Below, in pieces: positions 14,744 to 22,001 of a DNA stretch of 23,966 nt. The notes beneath the pieces were generated by a model. The model was given only the letters and a program-made list of their open reading frames with translations. It was not told the origin of the DNA and did not search any database. A program made the translations under genes and the position numbers. Each line of letters opens with the position of its first letter. The stretch's first letter is position 1. The stretch spans positions 1 to 23,966 of the forward strand of contig CAZUVM010000050.1 of assembly GCA_964623885.1 (NCBI GenBank), read 5' to 3'. This DNA is from CAZUVM01 sp964623885 (GTDB lineage: Bacteria > Verrucomicrobiota > Verrucomicrobiia > Limisphaerales > UBA8199).

Positions 14744-16204
14744 ATGAGAAAGATACTGTACTTGACTTGTGTACTTACAGGCTTGTTGTCGCTGGCGCCC
14801 GTTTTGCGCGCAGCGGATGCAGCGCCGCCCAAGCGCCAGCTATCCGAGCGCGTTGAAGACTTGGAGGCCTACGTCAACAATGCTGCGCGCAACGCGAGCA
14901 CAAACGCGCCCTCGGAAATACCTGGCCCGGGGCCAGGCCATAACGCCTGGCAAATGGCCTCGAGCGCTCTGGTTTTGTTCATGACGCTCCCGGGGTTGGC
15001 CCTGTTTTATGGCGGGCTGGTTCGGCGCAAGAACGTGCTTTCGGTGTTGGCGCAGTGCCTTGGAATTACCGGACTCGTAACGATTCTTTGGTTCGTATGT
15101 GGCTACAGCATTGCTTTCCACAGCGGCAAGCCTTTTTGGGGAAGTTTGGATTGGGCGTTTTTGAACGGGGTTGATGGCGATCCCAATCCGGACTACGGCA
15201 GTTGGGTATCGCACAACGTCTATTCGATGTACCAATTGATGTTCGCGATCATTACGCCGGCGTTGATCGTCGGCGCGATTGCGGAACGCATGAAGTTTTC
15301 GGCCATCCTGCTGTTCGTGACCCTCTGGATGTTTTTGGTTTATTTTCCACTGGCGCACATGGTGTGGGGCGTGGACGGGTGGATGAACGGAGTGGGCAAT
15401 GCCAAAGCGGCGATCCACGCGATCGATTTCGCCGGCGGGACTGTGGTGCATATGTCCTCGGGGTGGTCGGCTTTGATTCTGTGCCTGATCCTTGGCAAGC
15501 GAGCCGGGCATGGCCGTGAGATTATGGCGCCGCACAGCATGGTGCTCTGCATGGTCGGCACCGGAATGCTTTGGGTCGGCTGGTATGGGTTCAACGCGGG
15601 CAGCGCCGTCGGCGCCGATCGCATCGCGGCGAACGCGTTCACAACCACCACCATTGCGACCGCGGTGGCGTCGTTTGTGTGGCCAGTAGTCGAGTGGCTT
15701 ACGCGCGGCAAGCCCAGCGTACTGGGCTTTTGTTCCGGCGCCGTGGCGGGGTTGGTGGTAATTACGCCGGCGTGCGGATTTGTCACTCCCCAGGGCGCTT
15801 TTCTGATCGGCATTGCCGCCGGAATTATCCCGTGGTTTTTCTGCTTCAAAATCAAATCCTGGTTCGGCTATGACGATGCGCTGGATACGTTCGGCGTGCA
15901 TGCCGTGGGCGGGACGCTGGGCGCGTTGCTGACCGGCTTTCTCGCGCGCACCGCTGCGAATGCGAACCTCTCGGCCAACTTGACACCGTACATCCACAAT
16001 ACATGCTTGCAGCCGCTGGTCCTGGAACAGCTCAAGGCCATTGCGATCACGTTGGCCCTTGCGACGGTGATGACGGCAATAATCGGCTTCGCTGTCCGCG
16101 CCATCCTGGGCTTGCGCGTCTCGATCGAGACCGAAACCTCGGGTCTGGATCTTGCCGAGCATGGCGAAGAGGCGTATCACACCGGAGGTGCCAGCCAGTT
16201 GTAG
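14744..16204 (+). CDS. amtB: Ammonium transporter AmtB
   Basis: A 486-residue channel with a signal peptide (MRKILYLTCVLTGLLSLAPV..RAA), then about 45 polar residues that include a short helical SERVEDLEAYVNNAARN stretch, then the 11-helix Amt core from about residue 70. Pore motifs are present: GLALFYGGLVRRKN, the family signature YQLMFAIITPALIVGAIAERMKF, and the twin histidines in VVHMSSGW and FGVHAVGG. The C-terminal tail (VRAILGLRVSIETETSGLDLAEHGEEAYH) is the GlnK-docking region. The polar periplasmic extension is longer than in E. coli AmtB. The start at 14744 is set by the signal peptide; upstream frame extension overlaps the PII stop and is rejected. Confidence 0.95.
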   Translation: MRKILYLTCVLTGLLSLAPVLRAADAAPPKRQLSERVEDLEAYVNNAARNASTNAPSEIPGPGPGHNAWQMASSALVLFMTLPGLALFYGGLVRRKNVLSVLAQCLGITGLVTILWFVCGYSIAFHSGKPFWGSLDWAFLNGVDGDPNPDYGSWVSHNVYSMYQLMFAIITPALIVGAIAERMKFSAILLFVTLWMFLVYFPLAHMVWGVDGWMNGVGNAKAAIHAIDFAGGTVVHMSSGWSALILCLILGKRAGHGREIMAPHSMVLCMVGTGMLWVGWYGFNAGSAVGADRIAANAFTTTTIATAVASFVWPVVEWLTRGKPSVLGFCSGAVAGLVVITPACGFVTPQGAFLIGIAAGIIPWFFCFKIKSWFGYDDALDTFGVHAVGGTLGALLTGFLARTAANANLSANLTPYIHNTCLQPLVLEQLKAIAITLALATVMTAIIGFAVRAILGLRVSIETETSGLDLAEHGEEAYHTGGASQL

Positions 16205-16315
16205 TCCAGACTAAAACAATTTCGCCCGCGTGGATGTGCTATTCAGGTTCCATGGGTGGCGCACCCGGCGCGGCGGACCAAACCAAAACAGAAATAGGAA
16301 TAAGGAACCATACTA

Positions 16316-17728
16316 ATGAGTACACCCAAGAGCGTAATTGAGTTAGCCAAAAAGAGCGGGGCCAAGATGATCGACATCAAGTTCGTCGATACTTTCGGCA
16401 CCTGGCAGCACTTCAGTTGTCCCATTCGCGAACTGACCGAGGAGATTTTCTCCGAAGGGCTGGGGTTTGACGGATCGTCGATTCGCGGCTGGAAGAGTAT
16501 TGAAGCATCCGACATGCTGGCGATGCCCGATCCCAACACGGCGTTCATCGACCCGTTTATGACGGAGCCGACACTGTCACTGACCTGCACCATCTCCGAA
16601 ACCGGCACCCTCGAACCTTACATCCGCGACCCGCGCGGCATCGCCCAGCGCGCTGAGAAATACCTCGTCAGCACCGGCCTTGCCGACCAGGCCTTCTTCG
16701 GACCCGAAGCCGAATTCTTCGTGTTCGACAACGTGCAGTATGATTCCAAGAGCAACGGCACGTTTTACAGCGTCGACGGCGAGGAAGGCATCTGGAATAC
16801 CGGCAAGGATGAAATGCCGAATCTTGGCTACAAGATTCGGCACAAGGAAGGCTATTTCCCGGTTGGCCCGGCGGACACTCAGCAGGACATCCGTACGGAA
16901 ATGGTGTTGCTGATGGAACAATTGGGCGTCCAGATCGAGCGCCAGCACCACGAAGTCGCCACGGCCGGCCAGGCGGAAATTGATTATCAGTTCGAGACCC
17001 TCGTCAAAAGCGCCGATGCCATGATGGTTTACCGCTACGTCGTCAAGAACGTCGCGCGGCGCCACGGCAAGACGGCCACGTTCATGCCCAAACCGCTTTT
17101 CGGCGATAACGGCAGCGGCATGCACACGCATCAGAGCTTGTGGAAGAAGGGCAAGCCGCTCTTTGCCGGCAATGAGTACGCTGGCCTGAGCAAGATGGCG
17201 CTGAATTACATCGGTGGCCTGCTGAAGCATGCCCACGCTTTGTGCGCTTTCTGCAGCCCGACCACGAATAGCTACAAGCGGCTCGTGCCTGGCTACGAAG
17301 CGCCCGTGAACCTGGCTTACAGCTCGCGGAATCGCAGCGCGGCCATTCGTATCCCGACTTACAGCGAGAATCCCAAGGCCAAGCGTATCGAGTACCGCCC
17401 GCCGGATCCAGCCGCCAACCCGTACGTCGCTTTTGCTGCGATGCTGCTCGCCGGCCTGGATGGCATACTTAACAAGATCGATCCAGGTGAGCCTATGGAT
17501 AAAAACCTGTACGAACTGCCGCCTGAAGAAATGGCCAAAGTCAAACAAGTGCCCGGCAGCCTCGAACAAGCCATCGTCGCGCTCGAAAAGGACCATGAGT
17601 TCTTGCTTAAAGGCGACGTCTTCACAATGGACTTCCTGGATATGTGGATCTCATCCAAGCGGAAAGAGCACGACGCCCTCCGTTTGCGGCCGCATCCGTA
17701 TGAGTTTTTCCTCTACTATGACGTATAG
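16316..17728 (+). CDS. glnA: Glutamine synthetase type I
   Basis: A 470-residue GSI-beta enzyme; it makes glutamine from glutamate, ammonia and ATP as a dodecamer. Motifs: GFDGSSIRGWKSIEASDM (50-67), FFGPEAEFFVFDN with the metal-binding Glu (127-139), NGSGMHTHQS (265-274), KRLVPGYEAPVNLAYSSRNR (321-340), and the adenylylation loop KNLYELPPEE with Tyr399. Full length, no gaps. An AAGGA ribosome site stands about nine bases before the ATG. It lies 111 bases after amtB, so it may have its own promoter as well as readthrough. The stop codon sits inside a 10-bp hairpin, and a strong terminator follows. Confidence 0.97.
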   Translation: MSTPKSVIELAKKSGAKMIDIKFVDTFGTWQHFSCPIRELTEEIFSEGLGFDGSSIRGWKSIEASDMLAMPDPNTAFIDPFMTEPTLSLTCTISETGTLEPYIRDPRGIAQRAEKYLVSTGLADQAFFGPEAEFFVFDNVQYDSKSNGTFYSVDGEEGIWNTGKDEMPNLGYKIRHKEGYFPVGPADTQQDIRTEMVLLMEQLGVQIERQHHEVATAGQAEIDYQFETLVKSADAMMVYRYVVKNVARRHGKTATFMPKPLFGDNGSGMHTHQSLWKKGKPLFAGNEYAGLSKMALNYIGGLLKHAHALCAFCSPTTNSYKRLVPGYEAPVNLAYSSRNRSAAIRIPTYSENPKAKRIEYRPPDPAANPYVAFAAMLLAGLDGILNKIDPGEPMDKNLYELPPEEMAKVKQVPGSLEQAIVALEKDHEFLLKGDVFTMDFLDMWISSKRKEHDALRLRPHPYEFFLYYDV

Positions 17729-17734
17729 TAGAGG
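17710..17734 (+). other. Perfect 10-bp hairpin spanning the glnA stop codon
   Basis: CCTCTACTAT (17710-17719) pairs exactly with ATAGTAGAGG (17725-17734) around the loop GACGT. The glnA stop TAG (17726-17728) is in the right arm. No T-run follows, so this is not a terminator by itself; the real terminator stem begins 25 bases later. Confidence 0.75.
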
Positions 17735-17759
17735 GCGCTCGGGGGTATAGCGGAATGGC

Positions 17760-17799
17760 GAGCGGCGCAAGCTTCGGCTTGTGCCGCTCGTTTCCGTTT
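17760..17799 (+). terminator. Rho-independent terminator after glnA
   Basis: A 13-bp stem with one G-T pair (GAGCGGCGCAAGC at 17760-17772 and GCTTGTGCCGCTC at 17777-17789) closes a TTCG tetraloop and is followed by GTTTCCGTTT. TTCG loops on a C-G closing pair are exceptionally stable. It should end the glnK-amtB-glnA transcript. Confidence 0.85.
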
Positions 17800-18158
17800 G
17801 AAGAAAACTGCCGCTCCGGTGCGGTGAGTTATGGAGCAGCCTCTGGACGCCCGCCACTTCTCTCGAGAAGCGGCAGCACCAGAACGGCAGAACGGAGTAG
17901 AAGCATATTGCAAGTAAAAAGTCACGAGTTTTGTGTTGGATTCGTTGATGCGAGTCCCAGCAAGACTTTTGAGGGCGCTGCGGAATGACGGGGCGGATTA
18001 TTTCCGCACTTTTCCAACTTGCTGCAGAACAAGAAGCACCACTGCGAAGAGCATTTAGATTTCAAGGCGTTTTCCTTTGGCCCTATAAAATGTTTGGCTT
18101 TGAAGTCGGGGCGGGTTTGGCCTATATACCCCGCGTGTCCGAGCCGTTTGCCCAACCC
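17800..18158. other. Intergenic region between glnA terminator and aroE
   Basis: About 360 bases without a supported gene. A weak promoter-like pair (TTCAAG at 18061-18066, 17-base gap, TATAAA at 18084-18089) lies about 70 bases before the aroE start. The aroE frame stays open through the right half but shows no family similarity there. Confidence 0.4.
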
Positions 18159-19052
18159 ATGGACGCCTGCACGCGTCTGTGCGCTGTGTATGGACACCCG
18201 GTAAAGCACTCTGCTTCGCCGGCAATGCAGAATGCGGGCCTGGCTGCGTTAGGTTTGAACTGGCGCTATGCCGCCTTCGACGTTCATCCCGATGACCTGC
18301 GCGATGCGCTTGCCGGCGCGCAGGCAATGAATTTCATCGGCCTGAACCTAACCGTGCCGCACAAAATCCTCGCACTCGAATTGGTGGACTTCATCGACCC
18401 TGCCGCCAAAGCCTGGGGTGCCGTTAATACGATTGCTTTCGAAGGCAGGAAACCGGACGGCTCATGGCAGCCGCTGCGCGAATTTAATGAGGCCCCTGGC
18501 GAACTGCGGTCCCACGGATACAACACGGACGCAGACGCTATCACCCGAGCGTTACGAGAGGACTTGCAGGCTGGACTGGCGGGCAAGAGGATCCTCCTGC
18601 TTGGTGCCGGCGGGGCAGGGCGTACTGCCGCCTTGAAACTGGCTTCGGAGCGGATCTCGGAGCTTTACCTCGTCAATCGCTCTCGTGATAAAGCGGAGGC
18701 GGTAGCCGGTGATATTCGCGCGCAATACCCGGCCCTTTCTGTTAAGCTGGGATATCCGTCGTCATCCGTCGACCTGATGCTCAACGCGACTTCACTCGGG
18801 TTGAAGGCCGACGATCCTTTGCCGTTAGACCAAAAACAGTTTCCCGTGGACAAGGCTGCAGGGGTATACGACATGATCTATCGGCCGGCTGAGACACCGC
18901 TGCTGAAATTGGCAAAGCAAGCCGGCTGCCGCACCGCCAATGGTATAGGTATGCTCCTATACCAGGGAGCGAAAGCTCTCGAAATCTGGACTGGCCGACC
19001 CGCCCCCCTGGCCGCCATGCGCGCGGCCCTCGAAAAAAATGTCTATGGCTGA
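18159..19052 (+). CDS. aroE: Shikimate dehydrogenase
   Basis: A 297-residue enzyme that reduces 3-dehydroshikimate to shikimate with NADPH (chorismate pathway). Substrate-domain motifs CAVYGHPVKHSASPAMQNAG (8-27) and LNLTVPHK with catalytic Lys69; YNTDADA with catalytic Asp124; nucleotide-binding GAGGAGR (149-155); NRSRDKA; NATSLGL (209-215); and NGIGMLLYQGAKALEIWTG (261-279). An insertion of roughly 20 residues (97-118, RKPDGSWQPLREF) lies between VNTI and YNTDADA. The start ATG at 18159 agrees with the family start; the frame is open upstream to 17985, and a GTG at 18135 is a less likely alternative. The prepilin peptidase gene follows in the same direction. Confidence 0.95.
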   Translation: MDACTRLCAVYGHPVKHSASPAMQNAGLAALGLNWRYAAFDVHPDDLRDALAGAQAMNFIGLNLTVPHKILALELVDFIDPAAKAWGAVNTIAFEGRKPDGSWQPLREFNEAPGELRSHGYNTDADAITRALREDLQAGLAGKRILLLGAGGAGRTAALKLASERISELYLVNRSRDKAEAVAGDIRAQYPALSVKLGYPSSSVDLMLNATSLGLKADDPLPLDQKQFPVDKAAGVYDMIYRPAETPLLKLAKQAGCRTANGIGMLLYQGAKALEIWTGRPAPLAAMRAALEKNVYG

Positions 19053-19060
19053 TCCGAAAC

Positions 19061-19195
19061 CTGGATTTATGGATTGGATTAATGAAGAATCTCGCAGGCG
19101 GCACCCATCGACCCAGCCGGCCATTAACCGGTTAATCCACCAAACCACGGCTCCAGCAATCCACCGATCCACTAATCCAGAAATCCATCAATCCA
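19061..19195. repeat. Octamer word array with inverted arm and central palindrome
   Basis: Between aroE and the prepilin peptidase gene lies a right-hand array of 8-base words, ATCCACCG, ATCCACTA, ATCCAGAA, ATCCATCA and a final ATCCA (19159-19195). A left arm of the complementary word (TGGATTTA, TGGATTGG at 19062-19077) faces it. Near the centre is the perfect 14-base palindrome ATTAACCGGTTAAT (19123-19136). It fills nearly the whole 159-base gap. Confidence 0.7.
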
Positions 19196-19211
19196 AACTC
19201 GGTATTTGCCC

Positions 19212-20339
19212 ATGACCCACTTGTTCGATCCAGCCGTCTGGTCGGCGGTGCCTCCCTGGTTTTGGGCGCTGGTTTTTTTTGTGTTCGGTTGCACGGTGGG
19301 CAGCTTCCTTAATGTCTGCATCCATCGGATGCCGCTGGGCCAGAGCGTCGTGTCGCCGCCATCCCATTGCCCGCACTGTCAATATTCCATTCCTTGGTAT
19401 CTCAACATACCGCTGGTTACCTGGGTATACTTGGGCGGCAAATGCCGGAACTGCGGCGCGCCTATATCGGTGCGCTATTTCCTGGTGGAATTGTTAACGG
19501 GCATTGTTTTTCTTATCTCTTGGATAGCATTCGGTCAGCAATCCTTTATCATGGCAGTCATTTATGCCGTGTTCCTCTCGGGGCTGATTGTCGCGACGTT
19601 TATCGATTTCGAACACCTGATCATTCCCGACGAAATAACCATAGGCGGGGCGGTGCTCGGGTTCATTTGCTCATTCCTTGTGCCCCGGATGCACGGAGTC
19701 GATTTCGATTCGATTAAATCCATGAAGCAAAGCTTGCTGGGTGCCGCCATCGGAGCAGGTGTGGTTTATCTTATCGTGCGAGGAGGCAAACTCATTTTTG
19801 GCCGACAGCGATTGAAGTTTTCTGCCGAAAGCCGCGTGGTCTTCACCGAAACCGCGCTGGAGCTGCCTGACCAAAGCATTTTTTACGAGGAAGTTTTCTA
19901 CCGGCAGTCGGACACGATTGTTTTGAAGGCGCGAACGGTCGAATTGATCGATCGGTGTTATAAAGATGTTCCCGTGCGGCTCAGCCCCGATCGCTTGCGC
20001 ATCGGCGAAGAAGAATTAAAACCGGAGGACGTTCCGCATCTCGAAGCGATGACTTCAGAAGTCGTCTTGCCGCGTGAAGCGATGGGCTTGGGCGACGTCA
20101 AATTCATGGCTGCGATCGGCGCTTTCCTCGGCTGGCGCGCAGTGTTTTTTTCCCTTGTCGTCAGTTCCCTGGTTGGCGCGGTTGTCGGCACGACGCTTGT
20201 TCTCATGCGCAAGCGTGAGCTTTCTTCCCGGCTCCCATATGGCCCTTATATTGCTGCGGCCGCCGCCCTATGGGTCTTCGCGGGGCCCAGCCTGGTTGCC
20301 TGGTATAAACATCTTATTTTCCCGGGCATCGCCAGGTAA
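19212..20339 (+). CDS. pilD: Type IV prepilin peptidase with inserted domain
   Basis: A 375-residue integral membrane aspartic protease that cleaves and N-methylates type IV pilins and type II secretion pseudopilins. N-terminal DiS_P_DiS domain: GSFLNVCIHRMP, zinc cysteines Cys53/56 (CPHC) and Cys78/81 (CRNC). Catalytic aspartates: Asp132 in IDFEHLIIPD and Asp295 in GLGDVKF. Between helix LLGAAIGAGVVYLIVRGG and GLGD there is an insertion of about 90 residues (199-290), soluble, beta-rich and acidic/basic, absent in E. coli or Pseudomonas PilD. The protein is therefore longer than the usual ~250-290. Start ATG 19212; an upstream TTG is two codons away. No pilin genes are near. Confidence 0.93.
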   Translation: MTHLFDPAVWSAVPPWFWALVFFVFGCTVGSFLNVCIHRMPLGQSVVSPPSHCPHCQYSIPWYLNIPLVTWVYLGGKCRNCGAPISVRYFLVELLTGIVFLISWIAFGQQSFIMAVIYAVFLSGLIVATFIDFEHLIIPDEITIGGAVLGFICSFLVPRMHGVDFDSIKSMKQSLLGAAIGAGVVYLIVRGGKLIFGRQRLKFSAESRVVFTETALELPDQSIFYEEVFYRQSDTIVLKARTVELIDRCYKDVPVRLSPDRLRIGEEELKPEDVPHLEAMTSEVVLPREAMGLGDVKFMAAIGAFLGWRAVFFSLVVSSLVGAVVGTTLVLMRKRELSSRLPYGPYIAAAAALWVFAGPSLVAWYKHLIFPGIAR

Positions 20340-20341
20340 AC

Positions 20342-21094
20342 TCAAACCACCCCAATCACCTTCTCGTCGAAGCTGGCTCCAACCTTTTGGCCCGGCAGCA
20401 CGACCAGGAAGTCCGACTCCGGCCAGTCGCCGTCGAGCAACCTCTGAAACAAGCTTAAATCGCCCGATAGTTGGTCATACTCCCAACCTTTCTCGCGGCA
20501 AATCTGCCGGACTTGTTCGGGTAAGTTCAGCGGTTTGAGAAAATCATAATCGATGAGCGTTCCGTGGGTGTAAGCCTCCGTCCATCGACTCATCTCCTCG
20601 AACAAAAACTTCGCCTTCTCTTCTCCGTACTTCAGCACCCATTGATCGTAAGCCGCCTTGAAGTTCAGGTTCGCGCTCGCGGGCAAAGAAGCCCCACCCC
20701 AGTTCATGCCTTTGGCCCCGCGTCGCCGAGCGCACTCCAGCCAGCCGGAAGTGTAGTAATACGTTCCCGGCCGCTCGCTAAAACAAGTCTGGTATCGCTC
20801 CTTTGAGCCGAGAAATAAAGTTATGCAATCGTGCGCGCGTGGAATCACCAATGGTGTGTGCGACGCAGTCAGGCCTGCCAAAATGTTGCTGCAAAGCCCG
20901 TAGCCGAGAGCAATCGCGTCGTATTTGCCCGGGGGCACGGCAGCGATTCGTTCCTGAATTTCCTCTCGTCCTTTGTTTGGCGTGTCATGGTGGCCTTGGG
21001 TCAAAAACTCGAGGTCAACCAGATTGCGGGAGCGCGACGCCGCATAGTACAGCTCGCGCACCGCAATCTCGCAGGCGATGACTTTGATGAACAT
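20342..21094 (-). CDS. DUF1638 domain protein
   Basis: A 250-residue cytoplasmic protein. Recognised from VIACEIAVRELYYAA at the start, YDAIALGYGLCSNILAGL, the cluster PRAHDCITLFLGSKERYQTCF, PGTYYYTSGWLE, and a C-terminal half ending in LVVLPGQKVGASFDEKVIGV. Conserved Cys8, Cys107 and His/Asp residues (RAHDC) could bind a metal or cofactor. DUF1638 proteins often accompany corrinoid-dependent methyltransferase genes in archaea and bacteria; none is visible here. It starts 10 bases after the ThuA gene stop, with GAAGGG overlapping that stop as ribosome site, so the two are translationally coupled. It converges on the prepilin peptidase gene with two bases between stops. Confidence 0.85.
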   Translation of the reverse strand: MFIKVIACEIAVRELYYAASRSRNLVDLEFLTQGHHDTPNKGREEIQERIAAVPPGKYDAIALGYGLCSNILAGLTASHTPLVIPRAHDCITLFLGSKERYQTCFSERPGTYYYTSGWLECARRRGAKGMNWGGASLPASANLNFKAAYDQWVLKYGEEKAKFLFEEMSRWTEAYTHGTLIDYDFLKPLNLPEQVRQICREKGWEYDQLSGDLSLFQRLLDGDWPESDFLVVLPGQKVGASFDEKVIGVV

Positions 21095-21104
21095 CCAAAG
21101 CCCT

Positions 21105-21878
21105 TCAGCGTCGCTGTGCAGTCCACTGAATCGCCTGCTTCAGCACCTGCTGATATGCGGGATTCTCGTACGCGAAGTGATCGTGACCGGACTGCATATA
21201 GACAACCCGCGCTTTCTCATAAGTCTTTGCCCACGCAATCACAGGGTTGCTCTCCGGGTCATCCGTGGTCAACAGCGGATGGCATTCCTTCGCCACATCG
21301 AACCACTTGTAGGTTTCATCGTGGATCGCATAGTCCCTGAGCCCGCGCGTCACCGGGTGGTTTGGGTCAGCGACGTGGATTTTGAAATCGCGGCCGTGCT
21401 GGTACGCGGATCGTTTCTTCTCCACGCCATCCACGACCGTTGGTTGTAGGTAATACCTCGCACCGATAATTTTCCAGTATTCCGGCCAATCCGGATAAGT
21501 GGCGATGGCGTGATGCAGCACCACCAGCCCTTTTCCTTCTTTCAATCGATCGATCAGGTCGGCCTTGGCTTCGTCCGTTATCTTTTGATTGAAGTCGTAA
21601 GTGACAATGACGTCGTATTGCTTCGCCGCCGAGGGTTGGAAATGCTCATACGCGTTCGGGTGCTCGACTGCCTCGTATGAAATATCCGGGTTGTCCTTGA
21701 ACATTTTGAAAAACGCGTCTTTCTCAAAATCATGTCCGCCGGTGATGAGCAGGACGCGAATTTTTGCTCCTGGTTTCTGAGAGTCCGCGGCGCGAGCCGG
21801 AAGCAGAAGTGATAATCCGAGTGCAATTATCGCTAAGACCCTGAAGCGAGAAGTTTTCATATACTGCGTTTGTACCAT
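21105..21878 (-). CDS. Secreted ThuA domain protein
   Basis: A 257-residue protein with signal peptide (KTSRFRVLAIIALGLSLLLP then ARAADS). ThuA core: IRVLLITGGHDFEKDAFFKMF, DVIVTYDFNQKITDEAK, GLVVLHHAIATYPDWPEYWKIIGARYY, NHPVTRGLRDYAIHDETYKW, VVYMQSGHDHFAYENPAYQQVL. ThuA is a glutamine-amidotransferase-like fold implicated in trehalose/disaccharide oxidation with ThuB, a Gfo/Idh-type oxidoreductase; a Gfo/Idh gene lies divergently next door. Start: ATG 21878 has AGGG six bases upstream; ATG 21860 gives a shorter leader and is the main alternative. Expected location: periplasm. Confidence 0.9.
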   Translation of the reverse strand: MVQTQYMKTSRFRVLAIIALGLSLLLPARAADSQKPGAKIRVLLITGGHDFEKDAFFKMFKDNPDISYEAVEHPNAYEHFQPSAAKQYDVIVTYDFNQKITDEAKADLIDRLKEGKGLVVLHHAIATYPDWPEYWKIIGARYYLQPTVVDGVEKKRSAYQHGRDFKIHVADPNHPVTRGLRDYAIHDETYKWFDVAKECHPLLTTDDPESNPVIAWAKTYEKARVVYMQSGHDHFAYENPAYQQVLKQAIQWTAQRR

Positions 21879-21956
21879 GAACAACCCTGCTTTCCATCAT
21901 TTTTTTGATCCCACGGTTTGTGAGGTCGAATCGCAGTGTTGCCATTTTAGCCGGGC

Positions 21957-21968
21957 ACAAATATTTGT
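21957..21968. promoter_or_regulatory. 12-base palindrome between divergent ThuA and Gfo/Idh genes
   Basis: ACAAATATTTGT is perfectly self-complementary and stands 33 bases before the oxidoreductase start and 78 bases before the ThuA start. This AT-rich palindrome between divergent sugar-related genes is a plausible operator for a dimeric regulator; no regulator gene is seen. Confidence 0.3.
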
Positions 21969-22001
21969 TTAGGCGAAACGCGGTCTATTGCAATTCAGCT
22001 T

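Noticed and set aside
14840..16180. 446-codon minus-strand frame opposite amtB
   Set aside because: It is antisense to a complete ammonium transporter and its translation is low-complexity and rich in Arg, His and Gln.
16250..16270. Small hairpin (GGGTG/CACCC) between amtB and glnA as a terminator
   Set aside because: The stem is five pairs with no T-run, too weak to support a terminator call.
16577..17596. 339-codon minus-strand frame opposite glnA
   Set aside because: It is a mirror of the strongly conserved glutamine synthetase codons, with no recognisable domain.
17731..17987. Repeated GAGGGCGCT and GCGGAATG pieces on both sides of the glnA-aroE gap
   Set aside because: The two short matches have different spacing in the two places and could be chance in GC-rich DNA.
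17985..18158. N-terminal extension of AroE by 58 residues
   Set aside because: The family starts a few residues before CAVYGHPVKHS; the extension shows no similarity and includes a promoter-like stretch.
19159..19195. Possible CRISPR-like array
   Set aside because: Units are only 8 bases with 3-base variable tails, with no spacers of normal length and no cas genes.
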